A stretch of DNA of 32,968 nt from Oscillospiraceae bacterium (GTDB taxonomy: Bacteria > Bacillota > Clostridia > Oscillospirales > Oscillospiraceae): positions 1-32,968 of the forward strand of contig CAJTCG010000031.1 of assembly GCA_910574635.1 (NCBI GenBank), given 5' to 3'. The translations under genes and the position numbers were made by a program. Positions 17,884-25,652 of this stretch are shown here, piece by piece; the stretch's first letter is position 1; each line of letters begins with the position of its first letter. The notes under the pieces were generated by a model. It searched no databases. It saw nothing but the letters and a program-made list of their open reading frames with translations, and was not told the origin of the DNA.

Positions 17884-17925
17884 AAATCCCACCGCAGGTG
17901 CGTTTCACACATTGCGGCGGGATTT
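17884..17925 (-). terminator. stem-loop downstream of the spore-protein remnant
   Basis: AAATCCC-A-CCGCA (17884-17896) pairs with TGCGG-C-GGGATTT (17913-17925), with one mismatch, in the position where a terminator for the SASP gene (minus) would lie. The U-run is poor, but the long GC stem with A/T ends could work in both directions. Confidence 0.5.
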
Positions 17926-18000
17926 TCTCAATTTCAGCGGGCCGATTCACCAATTTAAGTAATATTTTGTCATAGTTCGCTGTGATTCACTTTCGCTGTT

Positions 18001-18108
18001 TTAAGATGGTGCAACTACATCAAGGTCGGAGGCGGCCTCCATCTTGAACTTATCCATGGCGCTGCGGGCCTCGGGGACATTGAGCTTGTTGGTGTTCTTG
18101 CTAGACAT
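18001..18108 (-). pseudogene. alpha/beta-type small acid-soluble spore protein, truncated
   Basis: A 35-codon ORF begins MSSKNTNKLNVPEARSAMDK and continues FKMEAASDLDVV. This is the N-terminal third of an alpha/beta SASP, the DNA-coating protein of spores, which is normally 60-70 residues. The second conserved half (the GGxMVKxM region) is missing: after ASDLDV the frame ends with VAPS and TAA. AAGGAGAG stands ahead of the start, a sigma-G-like promoter upstream (18172-18200) and a stem-loop downstream (17884-17925), so regulatory parts are kept while the C-terminal codons are lost. The find supports a spore-forming host. The fragment is unlikely to bind DNA properly. Confidence 0.75.
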
Positions 18109-18171
18109 AATTGAATCTCTCCTTTTCATCAAATCATGCGTTTTTGTTTGGGTCACTGGGTATCGCGAGCA

Positions 18172-18200
18172 TAGTTTGACTCGAAAAGGGGGGAATATGC
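18172..18200 (-). promoter_or_regulatory. possible sigma-G promoter of the SASP remnant
   Basis: On the minus strand, GCATA (18196-18200) and CAAACTA (18172-18178) are 17 bases apart and resemble the forespore sigma-G pattern (-35 gnATA, -10 CATACTA) with one mismatch in the -10. Position about 65 bases upstream of the SASP start fits. Confidence 0.45.
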
Positions 18201-18234
18201 CGATTTTTTGACGGTAATTTTTTCTTGACCGGGA

Positions 18235-18446
18235 TCAGCCGAAATATTCCTGCAGCCGGGCCTTTTCAGCGCTTCCAGCTTGCTCAGGCTCTGCTGGACG
18301 GTTAGCCTCAGCTGTTCAGCCTGTTGAGCAAAAGAAGAGAATGCGGTTTGCCGGGGAATTGGCACTTCTATGATGTTCTCTTTATGAATGATATTGCGGT
18401 TCAGGATTGGGACCCCGGTACCGTCATAAAACCGCTCCAAACCATA
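18235..18446 (-). pseudogene. hsdS: type I restriction specificity subunit (HsdS), C-terminal fragment
   Basis: The fragment reads GTGVPILNRNIIHKENIIEV, then PIPRQTAFSSFAQQAEQLRL and TVQQSLSKLEALK, the conserved region and long helix that close each target-recognition half of HsdS. A one-base shift then gives ARLQEYFG and TGA (18235-18237), the usual C-terminal ending; in the original frame the ORF runs on to 18153. No hsdR or hsdM lies nearby. Upstream it is cut where the IS630-like sequence begins. It is a stray piece of a lost restriction system. Confidence 0.75.
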
Positions 18447-18516
18447 GTAACTAGAACAGTTCTCTGAAATAGCAAAAAGAGAAGAGATATGGTAAGATAG
18501 CAGCGGGGTGAGGAAA

Positions 18517-18755
18517 ATGCTGCATAACGAAGCGAGGAATTTGCTGGTAGAAGCATATGAGAAAACGCATGATGCAAAAGCCGTTGCACTGGCCTATGGC
18601 ATATGTGTGCCAACGGTATACCGGCTGCAGAGCAAAAAGTCAAAACCGGAAGTGTCGATCTGCGCGTAAGTAAACGGGGACGTAAGCGAGTGCTGACACT
18701 GGAAGATTCAGAAAAAATTGCGAAGGGGATAGACGGTCAGCCGAACATTACACTT
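18517..18755 (+). pseudogene. IS630-type transposase N-terminal fragment (second subfamily)
   Basis: ATG 18517 opens MLHNEARNLLVEAYEKTHDA, then KAVALAYGICVPTVYRLQ, a helix-turn-helix. A frame change near 18630 leads to KTGSVDLRVSKRGRKRVLTL and EDSEKIAKGIDGQPNITL, the linker typical of IS630 transposases. The catalytic domain is absent: after about 18755 the sequence changes to the promoter region of the response regulator. It is unrelated in sequence to the element at 5796-7019. Confidence 0.7.
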
Positions 18756-18766
18756 ATCATCGGAGC

Positions 18767-18795
18767 TTGTAATAGAAGGTTCTCCGAATTATACT
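18767..18795 (+). promoter_or_regulatory. promoter of the truncated response regulator
   Basis: TTGTAA (18767-18772) and TATACT (18790-18795) are 17 bases apart; the gene starts 47 bases on with AAGGGGG as ribosome site. Confidence 0.65.
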
Positions 18796-18841
18796 ATGGC
18801 TGGCGCGTCTATCATATTCCGATTGGAAAGAAGGGGGCAGC

Positions 18842-19396
18842 ATGAGTAAATTATTCTTGTTGGAAGATGATCTGTGCCTGCTCAACGGGCTTTCCTTTGC
18901 CTTTCAAAAGGCGGACCATGACCTGGACATTGCCCGCACACTCCAGGAGGCCGAAACCCTCTGGCAGGAAGGGAAATATGATCTTCTGGTCTTGGATGTT
19001 TCCCTCCCGGACGGTTCCGGGTTTGAGTTCTGCAAAAAGGTTCGGCTAATCTCACAGATTCCCATCATGTTCCTCACCGCCTCGGATGCAGAAACCAGTA
19101 TCATCATGGGCTTGGATATGGGTGGCGACGACTACATCACAAAGCCCTTCAAGCTGGCGGTCCCCATGTCCCGAATCAATGCTCTGCTCTGCAGAAGCCG
19201 GCATTTTCAGAAGTCCTCCGGGGAACCGTGCTCCGACGGAATTGTCCTTCAACTGCTGGAGGGCCGGGCCTACAAGAACGGTACACCGATAGATTTGACA
19301 GCGGCGGAGTACAAGCTCCTGCGGCTTTTTATGGAACAGGGGGATCGTATCCGCATCCAGTGGCAGCAGTCTCCCTGCCAGTCTCCCGACTGCTGA
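18842..19396 (+). pseudogene. OmpR-family response regulator, C-terminus lost by deletion
   Basis: The receiver domain is complete: LLEDDL (acidic pair), LLVLDVSLPDGSG (phospho-Asp near residue 51), FLTASD, and YITKPFK (Lys near 101). The winged-helix output domain begins normally (DGIVLQLLEGRAYKNGTPIDLTAAEYKLLRLFMEQ), but then breaks off at about 19340. The remaining codons (GDRIRIQWQQSPCQSPDC) are out-of-frame reading of an ABC permease tail. So the DNA-recognition helix is missing and the protein cannot be a normal regulator. It was probably the first gene of a regulator-kinase-ATPase-permease operon of the bacitracin/lantibiotic-resistance type, whose middle was deleted. Confidence 0.85.
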
Positions 19397-19497
19397 TCGT
19401 TGTGCTGTTTGTGACCGCTGCAACGCTTGCCGCAATTCATGCCCCTGCCAAGCGGATACGGGACATGGCGGTGACAGACACCATCAACGAACTGTAG
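19342..19497 (+). pseudogene. FtsX-type ABC permease, C-terminal remnant
   Basis: In the frame after the deletion junction one reads PVAAVSLPVSRLLIVVLFV and TAATLAAIHAPAKRIRDMAV, then TDTINEL and TAG. A last membrane helix followed by a P-A-(K/R)-R-I-R-(D/N)-M-S/A-V-x-D-T-I-N ending is typical of the large MacB/BceB-like permeases. Only the last 50 or so residues remain. Confidence 0.7.
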
Positions 19498-19517
19498 CTG
19501 GTAGATAAAAAAGCTGA

Positions 19518-19675
19518 GGAAGGGCTGATTAAATCGGCAAGAACGATTTGCGAGAGAATTTTTATCACAGCGAGGCGGGATTTCGCAGGAATAATTGTGT
19601 TTATTTCAAGAAATCGCAACAAAGCTGTGGCAAAAAATCCGCAAAGCGCCGCAGACGCATTTAATCAGCGCTTCC
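19518..19675. mobile_element. 158-bp MITE with IS5-like ends
   Basis: The left end GGAAGGGCTGATTAAAT (19518 on) and the right end ATTTAATCAGCGCTTCC (to 19675) are inverted repeats with one or two mismatches. The flanks are CTGA on both sides (19514-19517 and 19676-19679), a 4-bp target duplication. The ends closely match the start of the IS5-family element near 32793 (GGAAACGCTGATTTAAT). The interior has no coding capacity. Confidence 0.7.
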
Positions 19676-19717
19676 CTGAAATTTTCCTGCTAAACTGGCC
19701 CAAAGGGAGGTGCCGTG

Positions 19718-19828
19718 ATGGACTACAAAATATTGATCGAGGACGATGAACTGGATATTGTCTCTATGCTTGCCAGTTTCTTTGCCGGAAAAGGCTATCA
19801 AAGCCTGACGGCCCGGATTGAGGATTCC
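19718..19828 (+). pseudogene. response regulator receiver, N-terminal stub
   Basis: GGGAGG at 19705-19710 precedes ATG 19718 and MDYKILIEDDELDIVSMLAS, FFAGKGYQSLTAR. This is the first 35 residues of an OmpR-type receiver domain (the acidic pair is visible; the phospho-Asp is not reached). At about 19830 the sequence runs into the tail of the oppositely oriented MATE gene. Confidence 0.6.
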
Positions 19829-19831
19829 GAC

Positions 19832-20413
19832 AAGGTACTTTGCGCCGTAATTCGTTCCAGCGGCTGGCTGGAAGCCCTGACCGGCTCCCCACTGAGGAAT
19901 TATCGTAAAGGACTGGGTGCTCAACGCCACGCATAATCATGTTTGCAGACTGCGCGAAGTTGACAAACAGGGAACCGGCGAAGATGATATGCAGATACCG
20001 TTCCGCATAGTTCAGAATCTCACCCTCCGCCCCGCTCAGTGACAAAAGCTGGCGGGTAAAGATCATGCCGAGAATCGTGATGACCGCTCCCAGGAGCAGA
20101 TTCATGGAAATCAGATTGCCCATGATCTTGTCAACGGTATCCTGGTCTTTTTTCCAATGGCGCGGGACAGGACAGAGGCCGAGCCAACGCCGATCAGCGT
20201 GGACACGCCGGTGTTAATCAGGGTGAAGGGATAGGAAACGGAAACCGCCCCCATTGCAACCTCGTTGATAAGCTGCCTGACAAAAACCCGGTCCACGAAG
20301 TTATACAGTCCAACGACCACCATTCCGATGATGGCGGGAATGCTCAAAGAGAGCATGAGCTGAAACGGCAAAGCCGTCAGCAGCTGTGTGCGGGTATCTT
20401 GCTTTTGTGCCAT
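19832..20413 (-). pseudogene. MATE-family efflux pump, deleted and frameshifted
   Basis: Starts at 20413 with a GGAGG site and MAQKQDTRTQLLTALPFQLM, followed by the MATE signature region (PAIIGMVVVGLYNFVDRVFV). Near 20147 a run of six A's lacks one base, which shifts the frame (AIGKK / DQDTVDKIMGNLISM). It continues through FVNFAQSANMIMRG and there jumps to the second half (WGAGQGFQPAAGTNYGAKYL), so roughly 100 residues are missing. It ends at about 19832, where a response-regulator stub begins on the other strand. It starts 15 bases after the second ABC gene, so it was the last gene of that operon. Intact relatives export drugs or cations. Confidence 0.85.
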
Positions 20414-20428
20414 GATGATTCCTCCAAT

Positions 20429-22162
20429 TTATGTCAGCGCCCAATTCTGGCTCTCGGTTTGCAGCTTGACCATCCGGGCAAAGGCCCCGTCCCGTTTCAT
20501 CAGCTCCGCCGGGGTCCCCGTCTCGGCCACCGTGCCACCGGACAGCACCACAATCTTGTTGGCGTTCTCTACCGTCCTCATGCGGTGGGCGATGATTAAC
20601 ACCGTCTTACGCTCTACCAGCCGGGAGATGGCCTGCTGAATCTCCGTCTCATTCTCCGCGTCCAGGGAGGCGGTGGCCTCGTCCAGCAGAATAATGGGCG
20701 CGTCCTTCAAGAGTGCGCGGGCAATGGAGATGCGCTGTCGTTCCCCGCCGGAGAGAGTTGAGCCGTTCTCACCGATCATGGTCTGATACCCCTGGGGGAG
20801 CTTTGCGATAAACTCATCGCACATGGCCTCCTTTGCCGCCTGTATGACCTCCGCGTCTGTGGCGTCCTTTCGGCCAATGCGGATATTTTCCATGACTGTG
20901 TTGTTGAACAGCATCACATCCTGGAACACGATGGAGTAGGCGGTCAGGAGCTTTTCCGGGTCTACCGTGGCAACATCGACCCCGCCGACTGTGATCCGGC
21001 CCCGGTCAATATCCCAAAACCGTGCCGCCAGCTTGGCGGCGGTAGATTTGCCGCCACCGGAGGGGCCGATCAGGGCTGTAACCTCGCCCTGCTTGGCAGT
21101 AAAGGAGACATCCTTCAGTACCGTCTCGCCGCTGTTATAGGCAAAGCCCACATGGTCAAAGGTAATGTCGTAGCTTTTTGGCGAAAAGGCAGGTTTTCCC
21201 TCCTGGGACGGGGTTTCGTTAATCTCATTCATGCGGTCAATATTGATTTGCAGGGAATTCATCGCCGCCAGGTTTTGCAGGGCAAAGTTCATTGGCTCAT
21301 AAATCCGGGAGACAACCAGCAGGAACAGGAAGAAGGTCACAAGGGAAAGCTCCCCGCTCATCAGGCGCATACTTCCCACCAAGGCCACAGAGACAATCCC
21401 CAGCTTTAAGAGCATTTGCGCCGGGACTACAAACATGGCCGAACCCAATTCGCTTTTGAACTGCCGGTTCTCAAAGGTGTCGATTTTGCGGTACAGTCCG
21501 TCCAGATATACCTTCTCCGCCTTATTGCTTTTCAAGTCACGGATGGTTTCCAGGCACTCCTGCACACCGTCCGCCATGTTGATCAGGGCGGCGTTCTGCC
21601 TGCGGGTAAAATAATTCTGCGCTTTCTTGGAAAAGCCAACGATTACCAGGGTGATGGGCAGTACCCACAGGGCGGCGAGGGCCATCTGCCAGTCGTAGCA
21701 CAGCAGGTTGACCGCCACCAGACAGGTGGAGAAGATAGCGCCGTAAAATTGAGGGACATAGTGGGAGAACATCTGCTCTGTTACCTGCACATCCCCCATG
21801 ATGGTATTGGTCAGGTCGGCCAAGTCCTTTTTTCCGAAGAAGGACAGGGGGAGCCGCCGCAGCTTCTCCGCCAGCCGGATACGGCAGGCCCCGGATTCCA
21901 GGTAAGTGGAGAAGTAGGTGGCGTTGTACTTCCAGAACTCGGAGAGCAGTACCAAAAGCAGCGCCGCGGCAATGCCCAGGCCGTAGAGGGGGCAGTGCCC
22001 CTCCGGGACGCTGCCGCTCAAAAGATCGCTTGCCAGCAGATAGAGAAGCCCCACCGGAAGCATCAGCATCAAATCGGCCACGGTACAGGCGGCAACGGCC
22101 CGTACAAGCCCTTTCGACCCTTCTTCGGAGAGGGCAAAGCGTTTCATCAGTCGTTCAGTCAT
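20429..22162 (-). CDS. ABC transporter, fused permease and ATPase (second half of heterodimer)
   Basis: A 577-residue half transporter. The first ~320 residues are an ABC type-1 transmembrane domain with six helices; the ATPase follows with GPSGGGKS (Walker A), LSGGERQR (signature) and ILLDEATASLD (Walker B). ATG 22162 overlaps the stop of the preceding ABC gene (ATGA), so the two are translationally coupled and surely form a heterodimer. Exporter-fold pairs of this sort include the siderophore importers IrtAB and YbtPQ as well as drug exporters. Iron-type regulation of the operon (box at 24010-24025) favours a metal or siderophore role, but the sequence alone does not prove the direction of transport. 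Confidence 0.93.
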   Translation of the reverse strand: MTERLMKRFALSEEGSKGLVRAVAACTVADLMLMLPVGLLYLLASDLLSGSVPEGHCPLYGLGIAAALLLVLLSEFWKYNATYFSTYLESGACRIRLAEKLRRLPLSFFGKKDLADLTNTIMGDVQVTEQMFSHYVPQFYGAIFSTCLVAVNLLCYDWQMALAALWVLPITLVIVGFSKKAQNYFTRRQNAALINMADGVQECLETIRDLKSNKAEKVYLDGLYRKIDTFENRQFKSELGSAMFVVPAQMLLKLGIVSVALVGSMRLMSGELSLVTFFLFLLVVSRIYEPMNFALQNLAAMNSLQINIDRMNEINETPSQEGKPAFSPKSYDITFDHVGFAYNSGETVLKDVSFTAKQGEVTALIGPSGGGKSTAAKLAARFWDIDRGRITVGGVDVATVDPEKLLTAYSIVFQDVMLFNNTVMENIRIGRKDATDAEVIQAAKEAMCDEFIAKLPQGYQTMIGENGSTLSGGERQRISIARALLKDAPIILLDEATASLDAENETEIQQAISRLVERKTVLIIAHRMRTVENANKIVVLSGGTVAETGTPAELMKRDGAFARMVKLQTESQNWALT

Positions 22163-23934
22163 TTCGCGGCACCTACCTTCCAGCTCACAGAGGTCTGATA
22201 ATCCTGCCACATCTTTGCGTAGAGGCCGCCCCCGGCTACAAGGGTATCGTGGGTCCCGCTCTCCTCCACATGACCCTCCCGCAGCACGAAAATGCGGTCG
22301 GCGTTCTGGATTGTGGTCAGCCGGTGAGCGATCATAATGACGGTTTTGCCCTTAGAGAGTTTTTCAAAGGCCCGCTGCACCAGCGCCTCGTTCTCCGGGT
22401 CCGCAAAGGCGGTGGCCTCGTCCAGAATGAGGATGGGCGCGTTTTTCAGCATGACGCGGGCAATGGCGATCCGCTGCTGTTCGCCGCCGGAAAGGTACAC
22501 GCCCTTGGTCCCGATCACCGTGTCGATGCCCTGGGGCAGCTTGGCGATGATGTCGTCGCATTGGGCCTCATGGAGTACCCGCTCCACCTCCTGCCGGGAG
22601 GCGTTTGGCTTGGCAAGGCGGACATTTTCCAGGATAGAGGCTTTCAGCAAGCGGCTGTCCTGGAACACATAGGCCACGGTGTCCATCAGCGTCTCCTTGG
22701 AAATGTCCTTCACATTGACACCGCCGATCTGGATGGAACCGCCAGCTACATCCCAAAACCGGGAGATCAGCCCTGCTACAGTGGTCTTGCCGCCGCCGGA
22801 GGGTCCTACCAGAGCCACAGTTTCCCCGGCGCCCACCCGGATGGTCACGTCATGGAGCGCGTCCGCTGTCCCGCCCGTGTAGCGGAAGGTCACGTTTTCC
22901 AGGGTAATGTCGTTGTCTGTGGGAACCTTGCCGCTGTGGGGTTCGGGCAGAGGCTCCGCATCCAGAATGGAGTGGATACGGCTCATGGCGTCCGCCACAA
23001 TCATGCCGTTTTCGCTCATAAACATCACCTTGGTCATGGCGGTGGCGATGATGGGGGTGAAGATCACATAAAAGATGAAGTTCAGCAGCACCGGCTGGGC
23101 CACCGGCCCGCCTCCCGTGAGGACCAGCGCCAGCACGATCAGGAACGCAAAGGCGCTGTTGACCAGAACCGTGTAGGACAGCATGGACGGGCGGCACTTT
23201 TTGCAATAGGACATGACAAAACCGTAGTAACTGTCGATGGTCCCCTTAAACCGTTTGAAGGAGTGAACGGTCTGACCAAATGTTTTGACCACAGGAACGC
23301 CCCGCACATACTCCACCGCCTCGTTGTTCATATCCGCCAGGGCGTTTTGGTAGAGCTTCATGTCCTCCGCCATGGAGGGACCGGCCATCTTGAACATAGC
23401 CGCAAAGCCCAGGATCACCGGCAGGAGGCTGACAAGGCCAAACCGCCAGTCGAACAGGAACAGCATGATAATCATGCAAACCGGTGTGGTGATCGCCGCC
23501 GACATATCGGGGAGCTGGTGGGCCAGATAAGTTTCCGTGGCCGCGCTGCTGTCGCTGACGATGCGGCGGATCTTTCCGCTGCCCATCTCACCGATAAAGC
23601 CCAAGGGAAGCTCCGCGGTGTGGGCCATCAACGCCTTGCGGATGTTCCCGGCAATGCGGAAGGCCGACAGGTGGGAACTCATCAGGGCGCAGACATAAAT
23701 CACGATGGACAGCACCGCGAAGCCCGCCGCCATCCAGCCGTTGCGGACGATGTGCGTGGCCTGGGCGTAGTTGGGGGCCACCGCAATGACCTCCTGGATG
23801 ATACGGAACAGGAAAACAAAAGGAAAAAGGGCCAGGATCGCACTGATGGCGGACAGCAGCAGGGACAGATAGGTCAAATACCTGTATCTCCCAGCGTAGC
23901 CCATCAGTTCCCGGAGATTACTGTTTTTCTTCAA
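22159..23934 (-). CDS. ABC transporter, fused permease and ATPase (first half of heterodimer)
   Basis: A 591-residue half transporter with a TTG start seven bases after AAGGAGG. The membrane domain is followed by an ATPase with GPSGGGKT, YLSGGEQQR and ILILDEATAFADPENE. The DEATAFAD-x-EN variant of Walker B is one I associate with the IrtA/YbtQ-like siderophore transporters, which use an exporter fold. The gene has its own promoter with a GTTAG-N6-CTAAC box over the -35 (23992-24025), and a TetR gene with a separate promoter lies upstream on the same strand. Order: tetR, this gene, the second ABC gene, MATE remnant. Family call is secure; substrate is inference. Confidence 0.94.
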   Translation of the reverse strand: MKKNSNLRELMGYAGRYRYLTYLSLLLSAISAILALFPFVFLFRIIQEVIAVAPNYAQATHIVRNGWMAAGFAVLSIVIYVCALMSSHLSAFRIAGNIRKALMAHTAELPLGFIGEMGSGKIRRIVSDSSAATETYLAHQLPDMSAAITTPVCMIIMLFLFDWRFGLVSLLPVILGFAAMFKMAGPSMAEDMKLYQNALADMNNEAVEYVRGVPVVKTFGQTVHSFKRFKGTIDSYYGFVMSYCKKCRPSMLSYTVLVNSAFAFLIVLALVLTGGGPVAQPVLLNFIFYVIFTPIIATAMTKVMFMSENGMIVADAMSRIHSILDAEPLPEPHSGKVPTDNDITLENVTFRYTGGTADALHDVTIRVGAGETVALVGPSGGGKTTVAGLISRFWDVAGGSIQIGGVNVKDISKETLMDTVAYVFQDSRLLKASILENVRLAKPNASRQEVERVLHEAQCDDIIAKLPQGIDTVIGTKGVYLSGGEQQRIAIARVMLKNAPILILDEATAFADPENEALVQRAFEKLSKGKTVIMIAHRLTTIQNADRIFVLREGHVEESGTHDTLVAGGGLYAKMWQDYQTSVSWKVGAAK

Positions 23935-23991
23935 GTGAATACCTCCTTGCGAACAGATGATATATGATACAGAAAGCGCCGCGGCCGCTCT

Positions 23992-24020
23992 CTTATATCC
24001 GCCTAATAAGTTAGCGTCAA
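23992..24020 (-). promoter_or_regulatory. promoter of the ABC operon
   Basis: On the minus strand TTGACG (24015-24020) and TATAAG (23992-23997) are 17 bases apart. The -35 hexamer is exactly the six-base centre of the metalloregulator box at 24010-24025, so a bound repressor would block polymerase. Confidence 0.75.
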
Positions 24021-24025
24021 CTAAC
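24010..24025. promoter_or_regulatory. GTTAG-N6-CTAAC box, ABC operon
   Basis: Exact match GTTAG-CGTCAA-CTAAC, one of six perfect copies in the window, probably the operator of the DtxR/IdeR-like regulator at 29152. Confidence 0.75.
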
Positions 24026-24048
24026 TATCGGTCCGAATGAAAGGGGTC

Positions 24049-24663
24049 TTAGACCCCCATCATGCTATGCCAGCCGGCAAGGAAAAAATCCTGGAGCTGC
24101 CGGACATACTGCTTTGCCCGGTCATAGGGCATATCGTGGACCACGACCTCGAATATCCCGTGGAACATCCCGCTGGCAATGATGTGGCAGAGCTGTTCAT
24201 CCAGGTCTGGGATGTCCCGGCCCTGCCTGCGCAGGACTTCCATGAAACGCTGGGTGGCGTCCACTTCGATCTCTACCATGTTGTGGATAAAGTTTTCGTA
24301 GCTGGTGCCCTGTGCCTTACAGATCAACAGTCTGAACGGTTCAAGATGCTGGTATACATACTCCAGCATTTCCTTTACGCAATCACTGGATTCTACCCCT
24401 ACATGGCTGGGCTGTTCCGCCTCCGGCAGCTCGGAGAACGCCGTCTGTGCCCGCATGAACATTCCCATCACTGCCGCCGCGTGAGGCTCCACTAAAGCGG
24501 TGAACAGGGCCTCCTTGCTGGAGTAGTATCCATAAAAGGCCCCGGTCGTCACTCCGGCGTTCTTGACAATCTGCCGCAGGGAGGAATCCGCAAAGCCCTT
24601 TTCCAGAAACTCATCCATAGCCGCTTGATGGATGCGGGCTAAGGTTTCGCGCTGTCCATCCAT
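24049..24663 (-). CDS. TetR/AcrR-family regulator
   Basis: A 204-residue TetR-type repressor. The N-terminal helix-turn-helix is clear (FLEKGFADSSLRQIVKNAGV, TTGAFYGYYSSKEALFTALV); the C-terminal ligand domain is all-helical and of unknown specificity. ATG 24663 is used, with GAGGTG just ahead; a TTG start four codons further out is possible. It precedes the ABC pair on the same strand. A perfect 8-bp inverted repeat (24679-24702) next to its promoter (24704-24732) is very likely its operator, so it autoregulates and, by read-through, may influence the ABC genes. Confidence 0.93.
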   Translation of the reverse strand: MDGQRETLARIHQAAMDEFLEKGFADSSLRQIVKNAGVTTGAFYGYYSSKEALFTALVEPHAAAVMGMFMRAQTAFSELPEAEQPSHVGVESSDCVKEMLEYVYQHLEPFRLLICKAQGTSYENFIHNMVEIEVDATQRFMEVLRRQGRDIPDLDEQLCHIIASGMFHGIFEVVVHDMPYDRAKQYVRQLQDFFLAGWHSMMGV

Positions 24664-24678
24664 GATACACCTCAATAA

Positions 24679-24702
24679 TAACAGTGTTATATATCACTGT
24701 TA
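24679..24702. promoter_or_regulatory. TetR operator
   Basis: TAACAGTG (24679-24686) and CACTGTTA (24695-24702) form a perfect inverted repeat with an 8-bp AT spacer, placed at the expected start of transcription of the tetR gene and 15 bases from its start codon. Confidence 0.75.
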
Positions 24703-24703
24703 C

Positions 24704-24732
24704 AGAATAGCAGACAGAGGAAACTTTGTCAA
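24704..24732 (-). promoter_or_regulatory. promoter of the tetR gene
   Basis: On the minus strand, TTGACA (24727-24732) and TATTCT (24704-24709) with 17 bases between. The TetR operator lies directly downstream. Confidence 0.75.
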
Positions 24733-24818
24733 GACCCATCTCAACATTTTTCCTCTGCCTGCCCTTGTGCCAAGCGGTGGGCGGGACTGCGCTATTTGTG
24801 GAATAGCCCCCTTCTTTT

Positions 24819-25601
24819 TTAGCCCAGCGCCACATCCAACGCCAGCATGATGGTAAATCCTGCCGCGAAAAACAGCGTCCCCAGGTTGGAGTGTTCCCCG
24901 GCAGACGATTCCGGGATCAGCTCCTCCACAACCACATAGATCATCGCTCCAGCCGCAAAACTGAGCAGATAGGGCAGAGCGGGCAAAATCAGTCCTGCCG
25001 CCAGCATGGTCAGGATTGCCGCCAGAGGCTCCACGATGCCGGAGAGGACGCCATATAGGAAAGCGCGTCCTTTTCCCACGCCCTCCCCCCGTAACGGCAT
25101 GGAGATGATCGCCCCCTCCGGGAAGTTCTGAAGGGCGATGCCGAGGGAAAGGGCCAGCGTACCGGCGGCGGTGATGCCGCTGTTTCCGGCCATCCAGCCC
25201 GCCAGCACCACGCCTACCGCCATCCCCTCCGGTATATTGTGGAGGGTGACGGCCAGCACCAGCATGGTGGTCCGTTTCAGCCGGGTATGGGGGCCTTCCG
25301 GCTGACTGCTGTTCTGGTGCAGATGGGGGATCGTCCTGTCCAAAACCAGCAGGAACAGGACGCCCAGCCAAAACCCGATCACCGCAGGGAGAAACGCCCA
25401 CCGGCCCATATCCTCCGCCTGTTCCATGGCGGGAACCAGCAGGCTCCAGACAGACGCCGCCACCATGACGCCCGCCGCAAAGCCGGTCAAAGCCCGTTGG
25501 AGCATCAGATTCATTCTTCCTTTTAAGAAGAACACGCACCCTGCGCCCAATGAAGTCCCCAGAAAGGGGAGGAGCAGTTCAAGGATTGCATTTCTTGTCA
25601 T
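24819..25601 (-). CDS. ZIP-family metal transporter
   Basis: A 260-residue membrane protein with about eight helices. The ZIP metal-site helices are clear: TLHNIPEGMAVGVVLAGW (helix 4) and ALQNFPEGAIISMPLR (helix 5); a short His-containing loop (IPHLHQNSSQPEGPH) lies between helices 3 and 4. ZIP proteins bring zinc, iron or manganese into the cytoplasm. MTRNAILELLLPF at 25601 is chosen; the ribosome site there is weak (GAAG), and a longer frame to 25637 exists. It follows the DtxR-like gene by 51 bases on the same strand, which suggests that the neighbour controls it. No GTTAG-N6-CTAAC box is present in front. Confidence 0.92.
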   Translation of the reverse strand: MTRNAILELLLPFLGTSLGAGCVFFLKGRMNLMLQRALTGFAAGVMVAASVWSLLVPAMEQAEDMGRWAFLPAVIGFWLGVLFLLVLDRTIPHLHQNSSQPEGPHTRLKRTTMLVLAVTLHNIPEGMAVGVVLAGWMAGNSGITAAGTLALSLGIALQNFPEGAIISMPLRGEGVGKGRAFLYGVLSGIVEPLAAILTMLAAGLILPALPYLLSFAAGAMIYVVVEELIPESSAGEHSNLGTLFFAAGFTIMLALDVALG

Positions 25602-25652
25602 TTCTTCACGTTTGCCTCCCAATGGATGCAGCGGCACAAGGTTTCCATGCCA

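Noticed and set aside
18300..18315. GTTAG followed by CAGCTG as an iron box
   Set aside because: The right arm does not match CTAAC and it lies inside the HsdS remnant.
22030..23967. 645-residue plus-strand ORF
   Set aside because: Antisense to the first ABC gene; no recognisable domain.
24700..25539. 279-residue minus-strand ORF over the ZIP gene
   Set aside because: Shadow frame rich in Gly/Arg/Pro; the ZIP frame has the metal helices.
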